DNA from: Novosphingobium sp. | GTDB lineage: Bacteria; Pseudomonadota; Alphaproteobacteria; Sphingomonadales; Sphingomonadaceae | Length of the DNA stretch: 64,000 bases | NCBI RefSeq assembly: GCF_019748365.1 | Contig: NZ_JAIEPN010000068.1 | Coordinates: forward strand, 20,478-84,477 | Direction: 5' to 3' | Part shown: positions 53,833-62,275 of the stretch, one piece after another | How positions within the stretch are numbered: position 1 is the first letter of the stretch | How the letters are laid out: each line of letters opens with the position of its first letter | The notes under the pieces: generated by a model | What the model saw: the letters and a program-made list of their open reading frames with translations, nothing else | Databases searched by the model: none | What the model was told of the DNA's origin: nothing | Made by a program: the position numbers and the translations under genes

Positions 53833-54890
53833 ACGCGCCCTTTCGTCCACCGCTGACCAGTGTGCGGCTTGCCGACGCGGGCGATCGCGGCGCCATTGCC
53901 CGCTTCGTGGCGGAATTGGACGGGGCGACGCCGTTCCATCGGCTGGAATGGCTGGAAGCGGTGACGCGCGCGGCACGGCATCCCGCGCATGTGCTGCTGG
54001 CCGAACGCGATGGGGCGATGGCGGCCCTGTTGCCGCTCCATGCGGTGCATTCGCCGCTGTTTGGCCGCGCGCTTGTTTCGAGCGGGTTCGCCGTGGGTGG
54101 CGGCGTGCTGGGCGATGCGGACGCGGCGCCGGAGCTGTTTGCCGCAGCAACCGAACTCGCGCGGCGGCTGACGTGCCCGACTGTCGAGGTGCGCGGCGGG
54201 CCGATGCCGGAAGACCCGGCCTGGCACATCAAGCGCGATAGCCATGCCGGCTTCGTCGCGCCGCTGGCCGCCGATGACGAAGCGCAGCTCACCTGGATAC
54301 CGCGCAAGCAGCGCGCCGAAGTGCGCAAGGGGCTGGGACACGCGATGGAAGTCCGCGTCGGCCGCGAGGCGCAGCACCGCGACTGGCACTACAGTGTCTA
54401 TGCCGAATCAGTCCGCAATCTGGGCACGCCGGTGTTTCCGCGCACCCTGTTCGAGGCAGTGCTGGATGCCTTTGGCGAGGATGCCGACATCCTGACCGTG
54501 CTGCACGAGGGCCGCGCGGTCGCCTCGGTGCTCAGCCTCTACCATCGCGGCGCGGTCATGCCTTACTGGGGCGGCGGGGTGCATGCGGCGCGCGCGCTGC
54601 GGGCGAACGACGTGATGTATTACGCGCTGATGTGCCATGCTCGCGGGCGGGGCTGCGACCGCTTTGATTTCGGGCGCTCCAAGACCGATACCGGCGCCTA
54701 TCACTTCAAGCGCAACTGGGGCTTCGAGCCGCAGCCGCTCAGCTATGCGGTCTGGAGTGCCGATGGCGCGCCGCCGCGCGACGTCAATCCGCTGAGCCCG
54801 CGCTACAAGGCCAAGATTGCGCTGTGGCAGAAGTTGCCGCTTGGCATTGCCAACCGGATCGGCCCGATGATTGCGGCTGGCCTCGCATGA
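53829..54890 (+). CDS. XrtA/PEP-CTERM-associated FemAB family protein (TIGR03019-like)
   Basis: A 353-residue FemAB-type acyltransferase with two GNAT-like halves. First half PFHRLEWLEAVTRAARHPAHVLLAERDG. Second half has WIPRKQRAEVRKGLGHAMEV, NLGTPVFPRTLFEAVLDAF, and the signature DRFDFGRSKTDTGAYHFKRNWGFEPQPLSY. It is the second FemAB-like protein in the cluster, after the one at 42695-43738, and the two are clearly diverged. The start and stop both overlap neighbours by ATGA. Confidence 0.92.
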   Translation: MNAPFRPPLTSVRLADAGDRGAIARFVAELDGATPFHRLEWLEAVTRAARHPAHVLLAERDGAMAALLPLHAVHSPLFGRALVSSGFAVGGGVLGDADAAPELFAAATELARRLTCPTVEVRGGPMPEDPAWHIKRDSHAGFVAPLAADDEAQLTWIPRKQRAEVRKGLGHAMEVRVGREAQHRDWHYSVYAESVRNLGTPVFPRTLFEAVLDAFGEDADILTVLHEGRAVASVLSLYHRGAVMPYWGGGVHAARALRANDVMYYALMCHARGRGCDRFDFGRSKTDTGAYHFKRNWGFEPQPLSYAVWSADGAPPRDVNPLSPRYKAKIALWQKLPLGIANRIGPMIAAGLA

Positions 54891-56113
54891 GCGAGGTCCT
54901 GTTCCTTGCACACCGCGTGCCCTTTCCGCCCGATCGGGGGGACAAGATCCGCTCCAACCACCTGCTGCGCCGGATTGCGGAGATGGCGCCGGTCCATGTC
55001 GGCGCACTTGCCGATGATGCGGCAGACCTTGCGCAGGAAAGCGCGGTGGCGGCGATTGCGACCAGCCATTGCATTGTCCGCCGCAGCGCGCCGCTGCCGC
55101 TGGCCGCGCTTGCCGCGCTGGGGCAGGGGCTGCCGGTCAGTCTGGCCGCCTTTGCCTCCGCAAAACTGCAGCGCTGGGTGCATCATGTGCTGGAAACCCG
55201 GCCGATTTCGGCGATTTTCGTGTTTTCCGGGCAGATGGCGCAATATGTGCCGGGCGCGTTTCGCGGCCGGGTGGTGATGGATTTCGTCGATGTCGATTCG
55301 GCAAAATTCGAAGCCTATGCCCAGACCGGCGCGCTGCCGCGCCGCCTGCTCTACGCGCGCGAGGCGCGGCTGCTGCGCCGCTTCGAGGAAATGACGGCGC
55401 GCCGCGCGACGACCAGCCTTTTCGTCAGCCGCGAGGAGCGTGCGCTGTTCGAAAGCCGGCTTTCGGGCAGCGCGCGGCCCGATGTGCGCGCGCTGGGCAA
55501 CGGCATCGATACCGAACTGTTTGACCCGGCCGCGGTTGTGCCGGCTCCTGAGCTGGCAGGCGGGGGCCCGAACATCGTGTTCACCGGGCAGATGGACTAT
55601 CCGCCCAATATCACCGCGGTGGAACTCTTCGCGCACGAGGTCATGCCGCGCATCCGGGCAGTGCACCCTGAAGCGCGCTTTGCCATCGTCGGCCGCGCGC
55701 CGACCGCTGCTGTGCGAGCGCTGGAGGGGGTGGGCGGCACGCTGGTGACCGGCGCTGTTCCGGATGTGCGGCCCTGGCTGGCAGGGGCGGATCTGGTGAC
55801 CGCGCCATTGCTGATCGCGCGCGGGGTGCAGAACAAGGTGCTCGAAGCCATGGCCATGGCGCGCCCGGTGCTGCTCACACCAGCGGCGGCAACGGGCATC
55901 AGCGCAGCTGACGGAGAGCACTTCGCCCTGGCCGAAGCGCCGCTCGCGCTTGCCGATCGCGCGCTGGCTCTGCTGGCAGACCAAGCTGCCGCGCACGCGA
56001 TGGGCCTTGCAGCGCGGCGCTTCGTGATCGCGGAATGCGGCTGGGACCGTGTTCTGGCACCCTTGCGGGCCCTGATCTCTGGTCTGCGCGAGTCCGAGGC
56101 CGATGCTGCCTGA
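54887..56113 (+). CDS. XrtA/PEP-CTERM-system glycosyltransferase (TIGR03087-like)
   Basis: A 408-residue GT4-type, GT-B fold glycosyltransferase. The start LFLAHRVPFPPDRGDKIRSNHLLR is the family signature. The DFVDVDSAKFEAYA block, NIVFTGQMDYPPNITAVELF and the donor-binding GVQNKVLEAMAMARPVLLTP complete it. It would add a sugar to the lipid-linked polysaccharide precursor at the cytoplasmic face. The start overlaps the FemAB stop (ATGA), and its 3' end overlaps the exosortase start by eleven bases. Confidence 0.93.
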   Translation: MSEVLFLAHRVPFPPDRGDKIRSNHLLRRIAEMAPVHVGALADDAADLAQESAVAAIATSHCIVRRSAPLPLAALAALGQGLPVSLAAFASAKLQRWVHHVLETRPISAIFVFSGQMAQYVPGAFRGRVVMDFVDVDSAKFEAYAQTGALPRRLLYAREARLLRRFEEMTARRATTSLFVSREERALFESRLSGSARPDVRALGNGIDTELFDPAAVVPAPELAGGGPNIVFTGQMDYPPNITAVELFAHEVMPRIRAVHPEARFAIVGRAPTAAVRALEGVGGTLVTGAVPDVRPWLAGADLVTAPLLIARGVQNKVLEAMAMARPVLLTPAAATGISAADGEHFALAEAPLALADRALALLADQAAAHAMGLAARRFVIAECGWDRVLAPLRALISGLRESEADAA

Positions 56114-57665
56114 AAGCGCGCTCCCGGTGCGGCCTCCCAGCCTGTTTGCGCGTGTCCCGGATCATTGGCGCGCACCGCTGATCCGGCTGGCCGCTGTGTG
56201 GCTGGCGCTGATCGTTCTGTTCGTGGGCGATTGGCGCGACATGGCGTGGCAGTGGTGGGACAGTTCTACCTACAATCACATCCTGCTCATTCCCCCGATC
56301 CTTGTCTGGCTGGCGATGCAACGCGCCGCCGAGACGGCCCAGATCACACCGCACGCGTGGTGGCCTGGGCTCGTCATCATGGGAGGCGCCGTATTCCTGT
56401 GGGTTCTGGGCGAGTTTGCGGGGCTCAATCTGGCGCGGCAACTGGCCGTCGTCGTCATGCTGCAAGCCACTGCGCTGGCGCTGCTGGGGCCGCGCGTCGC
56501 TGCGGCACAGCTGTTTCCGCTCGGCTACATGCTCACGCTGGTGCCCTTCGGCGACGAACTGATCCCCTTTCTCCAGACGATCACTGCCAAGCTGACCATG
56601 GCGTTTCTGGCGCTGAGCCGGATCCCGGCAACGATTGACGGCGTCTTCATCACCACGCGCTTCGGCTATTTTGAAGTGGCGGAAGCCTGTTCCGGGGTGA
56701 AGTTCCTGATCGCGATGATCGCCTATGGCGCGCTCGTTTCGAACGTATGCTTTGCCAGCTGGTGGCGCCGCGCAGCCTTCATGGCGCTTTCCGTTGTGGT
56801 GCCGGTGCTGGCGAACGGCGTGCGCGCGTGGGGGACGATCTACATCGCCAGCTGGCGCGGGATCGAATTCGCGGCGAGCTTTGACCATATCTTCTACGGC
56901 TGGGTGTTTTTCGCGCTGGTGATGGGTCTGGTCATGGCCGTGGGCTGGCGCTTCTTCGACCGGAAGATCGATGCGCCGCTCGTCGATGGGCCGGCCATTG
57001 CTGCCTCACCGCTGCTGGCACGGCTGGAGCGCATGGCGCTGCCTGCCCCGGCTGCGCTGGGCGGACTTGCCGCGCTCGCCTTGGCGGGCCTTGCCTGGAG
57101 CGCGGCGGCAAACCGGATCGCGGCGCCGATGCCCGACCTGATCACGCTGCCGGCGGTGCCCGGCTGGCGGTTCGATGACGGCAGTCCGCGCGCCGAATGG
57201 CGTCCCCTTCACACCGGCGCCGACCACCGGCTGGTGGCGCGCTTTACCGATGGCAAGGGACACGTGGTTGATATGTCCTTCGCGCTTTATGCCGCGCAGG
57301 GTGATGGCAAAGAGGCGGGCGGCTTCGGCCAGGGCGCGCAGCCGCTGGGCAGTCGCTGGGCCTGGGAAAAGCCTGGCGCGGCCTTTGCCGATGCCAGGAG
57401 CGATGTGATCCAGGCGCCCGGCCCCGTCCACCGCCTCGCCGTCACCTGGCTGCGCACCGGCGATGTGCTGACGGGGAGCAACACCCGGCTCAAGCTTGCC
57501 AATATGGAAGACCGCCTTCTGCTGCGCGCACGCCCGACGATGGCGCTGATTCTGTCGGCCGAAGCTGGAGAGGGTACGCCACCACCCGAGGAATCGATCC
57601 GCAGCTTCCTTGCTGCCACCGGACCCATCGCACCGTGGATGGACCGCATGGCCCGCGTCCGGTAA
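56103..57665 (+). CDS. xrtA: Exosortase A with fused EpsI-like domain
   Basis: A 520-residue integral membrane cysteine transpeptidase that cuts and sorts PEP-CTERM proteins. About eight membrane helices fill residues 25-315. The catalytic Cys196 lies in VAEACSGVKFLIA, the Arg241 in LANGVRAWGTIYIA, and His262 in FDHIFYGWVFF, matching the Cys-Arg-His set of the family. After a further helix (about 312-338) comes a soluble EpsI/DUF3485-like domain (LPAVPGWRFDDGSPRAEWRP onward), as in XrtA of sphingomonads. No PEP-CTERM substrate gene is visible nearby. Confidence 0.96.
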   Translation: MLPESALPVRPPSLFARVPDHWRAPLIRLAAVWLALIVLFVGDWRDMAWQWWDSSTYNHILLIPPILVWLAMQRAAETAQITPHAWWPGLVIMGGAVFLWVLGEFAGLNLARQLAVVVMLQATALALLGPRVAAAQLFPLGYMLTLVPFGDELIPFLQTITAKLTMAFLALSRIPATIDGVFITTRFGYFEVAEACSGVKFLIAMIAYGALVSNVCFASWWRRAAFMALSVVVPVLANGVRAWGTIYIASWRGIEFAASFDHIFYGWVFFALVMGLVMAVGWRFFDRKIDAPLVDGPAIAASPLLARLERMALPAPAALGGLAALALAGLAWSAAANRIAAPMPDLITLPAVPGWRFDDGSPRAEWRPLHTGADHRLVARFTDGKGHVVDMSFALYAAQGDGKEAGGFGQGAQPLGSRWAWEKPGAAFADARSDVIQAPGPVHRLAVTWLRTGDVLTGSNTRLKLANMEDRLLLRARPTMALILSAEAGEGTPPPEESIRSFLAATGPIAPWMDRMARVR

Positions 57666-57678
57666 GCGCACCTCCATC

Positions 57679-59568
57679 ATGTGCGGCATCGCCGGAATCT
57701 TTCATACCGAGGGCCTGAAGCCCGTCGATCCGGACCGGGTCGCGCGGATGTGCGCGGTTGCGGCGCATCGCGGGCCGGATGGGCAGGGCGTGTGGACTGC
57801 GCCGGGCGTGGGGCTTGGGCACTTGCGGCTTGCGATCATCGACCTTGCCGGATCGCCGCAGCCGATGGCCTCGTCCGATGGGTCGGCGATGCTCGTGTTC
57901 AACGGCGAGATCTACAACTTCCGCGAACTGCGGCGTGAACTGCAGGCCGAAGGCGCGACTTTCCGCACCGATGGCGATAGCGAAGTGATCCTTGCCGCTT
58001 GGCAGAAGTGGGGGGTGAACTGCCTGCCGCGCCTCCACGGCATGTTCGCCTTCGCGCTCTATGACCTGAGGCAGCGCACCTTGCTGCTGGCGCGCGACCG
58101 GCTCGGGGTGAAGCCGCTCCACATGGCGACACTGGCCGATGGCAGCGTGATCTTCGGGTCGGAACTCAAGCAACTCCTCGCGCATCCCTCGCTCAGGCGG
58201 GAAATCGATCCGCTGGCCGTCGAGGACTATCTCGCCTGGGGCTTCGTGCCCGATACACGCGCGATCCTGAAAGGCGTCGAGAAGCTGCCGGCGGGGCACT
58301 ACCGGCTGCTGCGCCACGATGCGCCGCCGCCGCCGCCGGTGCAGTGGTGGGACGTCTCGTTCGAGCAGCGCGAACGCGGCAGCGAGGCCGATCTTGGCGC
58401 GCATATGCTGCACCATCTGCGCGAGGCGGTCACCTCGCGCATGGTCGCCGATGTGCCGCTGGGTGCGTTCCTTTCGGGCGGCGTTGACAGCTCGAGCGTC
58501 GTCGCCCTGATGGCCGAGGCAAGCCGTGAGCCGGTCAAGACCTGCACGATCGGCTTCGATGTGAAAGCGCTCGACGAGACCGAATATGCGGGCCGCATCG
58601 CCGCGCAATATGGCACCGAGCACTACCAGCGGATCGTGGGCGCTGATGATTTCGCGCTTGTCGACAACCTGGCCGCGATGTTCGACGAACCTTTTGCCGA
58701 TGCCTCCGCCTTGCCGACATACCGCGTCTCGCAGCTGGCGCGCGAGCACGTGACTGTGGCGCTATCGGGCGATGGTGCGGACGAGGCCTTTGCCGGATAC
58801 CGCCGCCAGACGTTCCAGCACCGCGAGGAGCAGGTGCGCGCTTTCCTGCCCGGCGCACTGCGCCGCCCGCTGCTGGGCGGGCTGGGTGCGCTCTATCCCA
58901 AGCTGGACTGGGCGCCGCGCCCCTTGCGTGCCAAGACCACCTTGCTCAGCCTCGCAGGGAGCGGCGAGGAGGGCTATGCGCGGGCTCTCGCGGTGACCGG
59001 ACCGGAACTGCGGGCAAGCCTCTATTCGGACGAATTCCGCCGCTTGCGCGGGGATTACCGCGCCGAACAGCCCTTCGTCGAGCTTATGCGCGCAGCTCCG
59101 GCCCGCAGCGGACTTGACCGGGCGCAGTATGCCGATCTCAAGTTCTACCTCCCCGGCGATATCCTGACCAAGGTCGATCGCACCAGCATGGCCGTCAGCC
59201 TCGAGGCGCGCGAGCCGCTGCTTGATCACCGCCTGATTGAGTTCGGCGCCCGCTTGCCCGAGCGTGTTCGCGTGCGCGGGAAGACTGGCAAGTGGTTGAT
59301 GAAGGAGGCCATGCGGCGCTATTTGCCGGATGATATCCTGTTCCGCCCCAAGATGGGCTTCGTAACCCCGATTGCCGCCTGGCTGCGCGGACCGCTTGCC
59401 GGAGAGGCGCGGCAGGTGGTTTCCGGCGGTACACTTGCCCGCACCGGCTGGTTCGATACCGCCCGCCTTGCCGCATTGGCCGAGGCTCATATCGCGGGAA
59501 CGAGCGATCACAGCCGATTGATCTGGCAATTGCTGATGCTGGACAAGAGTCTCGGAATAGTTCTTTAA
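57679..59568 (+). CDS. XrtA-associated amidotransferase (asparagine-synthase-like)
   Basis: A 629-residue class II glutamine amidotransferase fused to an asparagine-synthase domain (TIGR03108-like). Cys2 is the N-terminal nucleophile (MCGIAGIF), followed by HRGPDGQGVW, LRLAIIDLAG, VFNGEIYNFRELR. The ATP-binding FLSGGVDSSSV starts near residue 272, and SGDGADEAFAGYRR and KVDRTSMAVSLEAREPLLDH follow. It would transfer ammonia from glutamine to an activated carboxylate, perhaps on a sugar acid of the polysaccharide. It starts 13 bases after xrtA and is the last gene of the plus-strand arm. Confidence 0.95.
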   Translation: MCGIAGIFHTEGLKPVDPDRVARMCAVAAHRGPDGQGVWTAPGVGLGHLRLAIIDLAGSPQPMASSDGSAMLVFNGEIYNFRELRRELQAEGATFRTDGDSEVILAAWQKWGVNCLPRLHGMFAFALYDLRQRTLLLARDRLGVKPLHMATLADGSVIFGSELKQLLAHPSLRREIDPLAVEDYLAWGFVPDTRAILKGVEKLPAGHYRLLRHDAPPPPPVQWWDVSFEQRERGSEADLGAHMLHHLREAVTSRMVADVPLGAFLSGGVDSSSVVALMAEASREPVKTCTIGFDVKALDETEYAGRIAAQYGTEHYQRIVGADDFALVDNLAAMFDEPFADASALPTYRVSQLAREHVTVALSGDGADEAFAGYRRQTFQHREEQVRAFLPGALRRPLLGGLGALYPKLDWAPRPLRAKTTLLSLAGSGEEGYARALAVTGPELRASLYSDEFRRLRGDYRAEQPFVELMRAAPARSGLDRAQYADLKFYLPGDILTKVDRTSMAVSLEAREPLLDHRLIEFGARLPERVRVRGKTGKWLMKEAMRRYLPDDILFRPKMGFVTPIAAWLRGPLAGEARQVVSGGTLARTGWFDTARLAALAEAHIAGTSDHSRLIWQLLMLDKSLGIVL

Positions 59569-59674
59569 AAACATATATTTGCATGGTCCATTCTGACGGG
59601 GCCAGCGCCAGCTGGTAAGACAACGTAAACCAATTTCGGTTAGAGCGGGGCGTCCGTATCCGGTTGGGCAGTAC

Positions 59675-61933
59675 ATGCGACGATTTGTGCGATCCACTCT
59701 TGGTTTCTCTGTGCTAGTGGCGCTACTGACCGTAGTGCTCTCGGCTGGTGAGCCCTTGGCGCACGTATACTGGAACGTCGGCTACAAGATTTTCCAGCGC
59801 AACGCTCCTGCCGGGATAGTCCTGATCACGCTCAACGACCGTCCCCGCTGGACGGCAGCCGAGCTTGCGGAGCTCCTCAACCGGTTGCGCCGACAGATGC
59901 CTCGCCGCGTGTACTTCGACGCGGCGATCCCGACCGGCGAGAACGCCCGGGACGATGCCGCGCTGACCAAGGCGATCCGCAGTTTCGGTGATGACATCAC
60001 GTTCGTGGCGCGCGGGGAAAAGGTCGATACGTTCAACAGCATTTCCTTCGCCATGCCTCCGCGCCGGATCATCGGCTCGGCCCGCGTGGCTGTTTCGACG
60101 TGGCAGACCAACTTCCTCGATTTTGCCGTGGCAGCGCCTTACCAGGTTCTTGTCGGCGGCCGGTCCTATCCGACCTTGAGCACCGAACTTGCGGGCGTAC
60201 ATTCGGCCTTCGAGCGCTCCTATTTTCCCGACTTTGCAGTCGATCCCGCAACGATCCCGCGCTTCGCTTCGCAGCGCCTGATCGACTATGACATGCCGAC
60301 AAGCATCCTTGCCGGCCGCACAGTAATCGTGACCGCACCGGACCGCGTGGCGGCGGCGCGGTATTTCGGTCACGCCACTGTCCCGGCAGTCGCGCTTGAT
60401 GTCGCCGGGGCCGAAGGACTGGCCCGGCCGTTCTCGCTGTCGCTGGGCCAGACGTTCGGTTCGCTGCCGATCCTTGCGTTGGTAGTGGTTCTTGTCGCGG
60501 CAGGCGCACGGACGCATCGGCGGCGCAAGGCGGCATTCTATGCACTCGCGGTCCTCGCAACTTTTGTGCTGCCAATGCCTCTGCGCCTGCAGGGGATTGT
60601 TTTTGCACCTGATTGCGCGCTGATCTTCCTCGCGGTCTACGGCAGTCTGCGTCTGTGGCAAAAGCGGACCCGGCGCATCCAGCTGACGAGCGCATCGGGC
60701 TTGCCCAACCTTCTCGCACTGGCCGCTGATCCCCTGCCGGTGGGCTCCGACCTCGTTGTTGGCGTGATTGCCCGTTACGAGGAAATGCTGGCGACATTGC
60801 CGCGGGATCTCCACGGCGAATGTGCGCGCCAGATTGCGAGGCGGATTTCGGCCGGATCGGGCACAGCGACTATCTATCACGGAGAAGGTGGACAATTCGG
60901 CTGGAGCGAGGAGGCGCGTCCGCTCGAGATGCAACTGGATCACCTGGAAGGACTGCGTGCGCTGTTTGCCGCGCCGTTGACGATCGGCAGCCATACCTTC
61001 GATACCAACATCCACTTCGGCCTTGATCGCAACGAGGGTTTCGACACGCTAACGCGCGTCAACTCGGCGCTTGCCAGCGCCAACGAGGCGCTCAGCAATG
61101 GACGCGCCATCGAGCTGTTCGAGGCCAACCGTCTGGCCGAGGCGCCATGGGAGCTCTCGCTTCACGCTCGCATCGAGGAGGGGCTGCGCAATGGCGACAT
61201 CTGGCTCGCCTACCAGCCGCAGTGGAACATTGCCGAGAACCGCATCTGCGGCGCCGAAGCGTTGATCCGGTGGAACCATCCGACACGCGGCCCAATCACG
61301 CCCGATGCGTTCATTCTGCAGGCAGAACGTGCCGGCCGGATCGATGCCCTGACCTACTGGGTACTCGATCTGGCGATAACCGCCGCGTTGGCGCTCAATG
61401 CTCGCGGACCGCGTTTCCAGATGAGCGTCAACCTGTCGGCGCAGATGGTCGACAAGCCGGACCTTGTTTCCAACTTCGCGAATATCGTTAACCGGCGCGG
61501 GATCGATCCGGCGCTGCTGACGGTCGAGGTGACCGAGACCTCAAGCCTGCGCAACCGGCCCGCGGCTTGCCAGAACCTGACGAAATTGCGCGAGCTGGGG
61601 TTCCGCCTGTCGATCGACGATTTCGGAACCGGCGAAGCAAGCCTTGCCTATCTGGCCGATTTGCCCAGTGATGAACTCAAGATCGACCGCCGTTTCGTGT
61701 CGCGGATCACCAGCAGTCCGCGTGACGCCACGATCGTCGCGAACACGATCGCTCTGGCTCATGCGCTCGGGCAATTGGTCGTAGCCGAAGGCATCGAGAA
61801 CCCGGAAACGCTGGCGATGCTACGCGAAATGGGCTGCGATCTTGCCCAGGGATATCACCTGGGGCGTCCGCAGGCCTTCGACCTGCTCGAACAGGAATAT
61901 GACGCCAATTTGAACATGATACGCTCTGCTTAG
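59675..61933 (+). CDS. CHASE2 - degenerate GGDEF - EAL c-di-GMP phosphodiesterase
   Basis: A 752-residue membrane protein. An N-terminal helix and a periplasmic CHASE2 sensor (about 30-260: VLITLNDRPRWTAAELAELL...RRVYFDAAIPTGENARDDAALTKAI) are followed by three membrane helices (about 262-335). The following ~160 residues fit a GGDEF domain whose active site is lost (GEGGQFGW in place of GGDEF), so it is not expected to make c-di-GMP. The EAL domain is complete in key parts: Glu528 in the EAL motif, Asp648-Asp649 in DDFGTG, ELKIDRRFV, VVAEGIEN and QGYHLGRP. The residues after DDFGTG read EASLAYL rather than the usual YSSLxxL. It stands 106 bases after the XrtA cluster in the same direction. 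Confidence 0.93.
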   Translation: MRRFVRSTLGFSVLVALLTVVLSAGEPLAHVYWNVGYKIFQRNAPAGIVLITLNDRPRWTAAELAELLNRLRRQMPRRVYFDAAIPTGENARDDAALTKAIRSFGDDITFVARGEKVDTFNSISFAMPPRRIIGSARVAVSTWQTNFLDFAVAAPYQVLVGGRSYPTLSTELAGVHSAFERSYFPDFAVDPATIPRFASQRLIDYDMPTSILAGRTVIVTAPDRVAAARYFGHATVPAVALDVAGAEGLARPFSLSLGQTFGSLPILALVVVLVAAGARTHRRRKAAFYALAVLATFVLPMPLRLQGIVFAPDCALIFLAVYGSLRLWQKRTRRIQLTSASGLPNLLALAADPLPVGSDLVVGVIARYEEMLATLPRDLHGECARQIARRISAGSGTATIYHGEGGQFGWSEEARPLEMQLDHLEGLRALFAAPLTIGSHTFDTNIHFGLDRNEGFDTLTRVNSALASANEALSNGRAIELFEANRLAEAPWELSLHARIEEGLRNGDIWLAYQPQWNIAENRICGAEALIRWNHPTRGPITPDAFILQAERAGRIDALTYWVLDLAITAALALNARGPRFQMSVNLSAQMVDKPDLVSNFANIVNRRGIDPALLTVEVTETSSLRNRPAACQNLTKLRELGFRLSIDDFGTGEASLAYLADLPSDELKIDRRFVSRITSSPRDATIVANTIALAHALGQLVVAEGIENPETLAMLREMGCDLAQGYHLGRPQAFDLLEQEYDANLNMIRSA

Positions 61934-61936
61934 GAC

Positions 61937-61965
61937 TTGTTAACCACGATCCTTAGTGCTAAATA
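61937..61965 (+). promoter_or_regulatory. Sigma-70-type promoter of the nine-codon unit
   Basis: TTGTTA (61937-61942), a 17-base spacer and TAAATA (61960-61965) form a good -35/-10 pair. Transcription would start near 61972, about 20 bases before the small ORF, just after the stop of the EAL gene. Confidence 0.6.
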
Positions 61966-61993
61966 TACCCTCATCACCCCGAGGGAGGCACAT

Positions 61994-62023
61994 ATGTGGC
62001 TGTGGCGTTTTCTGGTCAATTGA
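61994..62023 (+). CDS. Nine-residue ORF MWLWRFLVN with strong ribosome-binding site
   Basis: ATG at 61994 is preceded by GAGGGAGG at a spacing of five bases, the best ribosome site in the window. The ORF encodes MWLWRFLVN and stops at TGA. The promoter just upstream and an intrinsic terminator ten bases downstream make a complete transcription unit of about 100 bases. Two Trp codons in nine recall amino-acid-sensing leader peptides such as trpL, but no gene follows on the same strand. It could be a tiny amphipathic or membrane peptide, a Trp-responsive small RNA acting in trans, or a leader separated from its operon. Confidence 0.5.
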   Translation: MWLWRFLVN

Positions 62024-62028
62024 TCAAA

Positions 62029-62217
62029 TCATAGGCGGATTTCCTGGAGTTTCAGGGGTCCGCCTTTTGATTCGTGCTTGATTTGTTCCTTTCGATCGCG
62101 TCTAAGAGGTGTGGTTAATCCAAGTGCTTCTTGGCGGTCCTGGAAGCCTTTGGCCCCTTCTTCGTAGGCCTTGTGCCGGCGCGTCATTTTGGTCGCGCGC
62201 CAGAGCATGGACCACAT
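62029..62217 (-). CDS. Doubtful small basic protein (62 aa)
   Basis: A minus-strand frame MWSMLWRATKMTRRHKAYEEG... ending KLQEIRL. The first half has codon use like real genes here (RRHKAYEEGAKGFQ, weakly like ribosome-modulation-type basic proteins). The second half uses codons rare in this genome (TTA, ACA, CTT, AGA). It overlaps the terminator of the nine-codon unit on the other strand, and no good ribosome site is seen. It may be a decayed or chance frame. Confidence 0.2.
   Translation of the reverse strand: MWSMLWRATKMTRRHKAYEEGAKGFQDRQEALGLTTPLRRDRKEQIKHESKGGPLKLQEIRL
62034..62068 (+). terminator. Intrinsic terminator of the nine-codon unit
   Basis: GGCGGA pairs with TCCGCC, and inside it CCTG pairs with CAGG around GAGTTT; four T residues follow. 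The structure lies ten bases after the stop codon of the small ORF and ends the transcript before the convergent zapE gene. A possible minus-strand frame (62029-62217) also crosses it. Confidence 0.7.
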
Positions 62218-62275
62218 GCACAGCCCGCAAGAACTTCGTTGAGTTTGACTAGCGAGATTGAATGGGCCCGTGGGC

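Noticed and set aside
50605..54150. 1181-codon minus-strand frame across the XrtA cluster
   Set aside because: It is antisense to four overlapping, clearly identified genes and shows shadow composition.
61994..62068. A classical trp attenuator
   Set aside because: The Trp-rich leader and terminator fit, but no trp gene follows on this strand; the next gene is zapE on the opposite strand.
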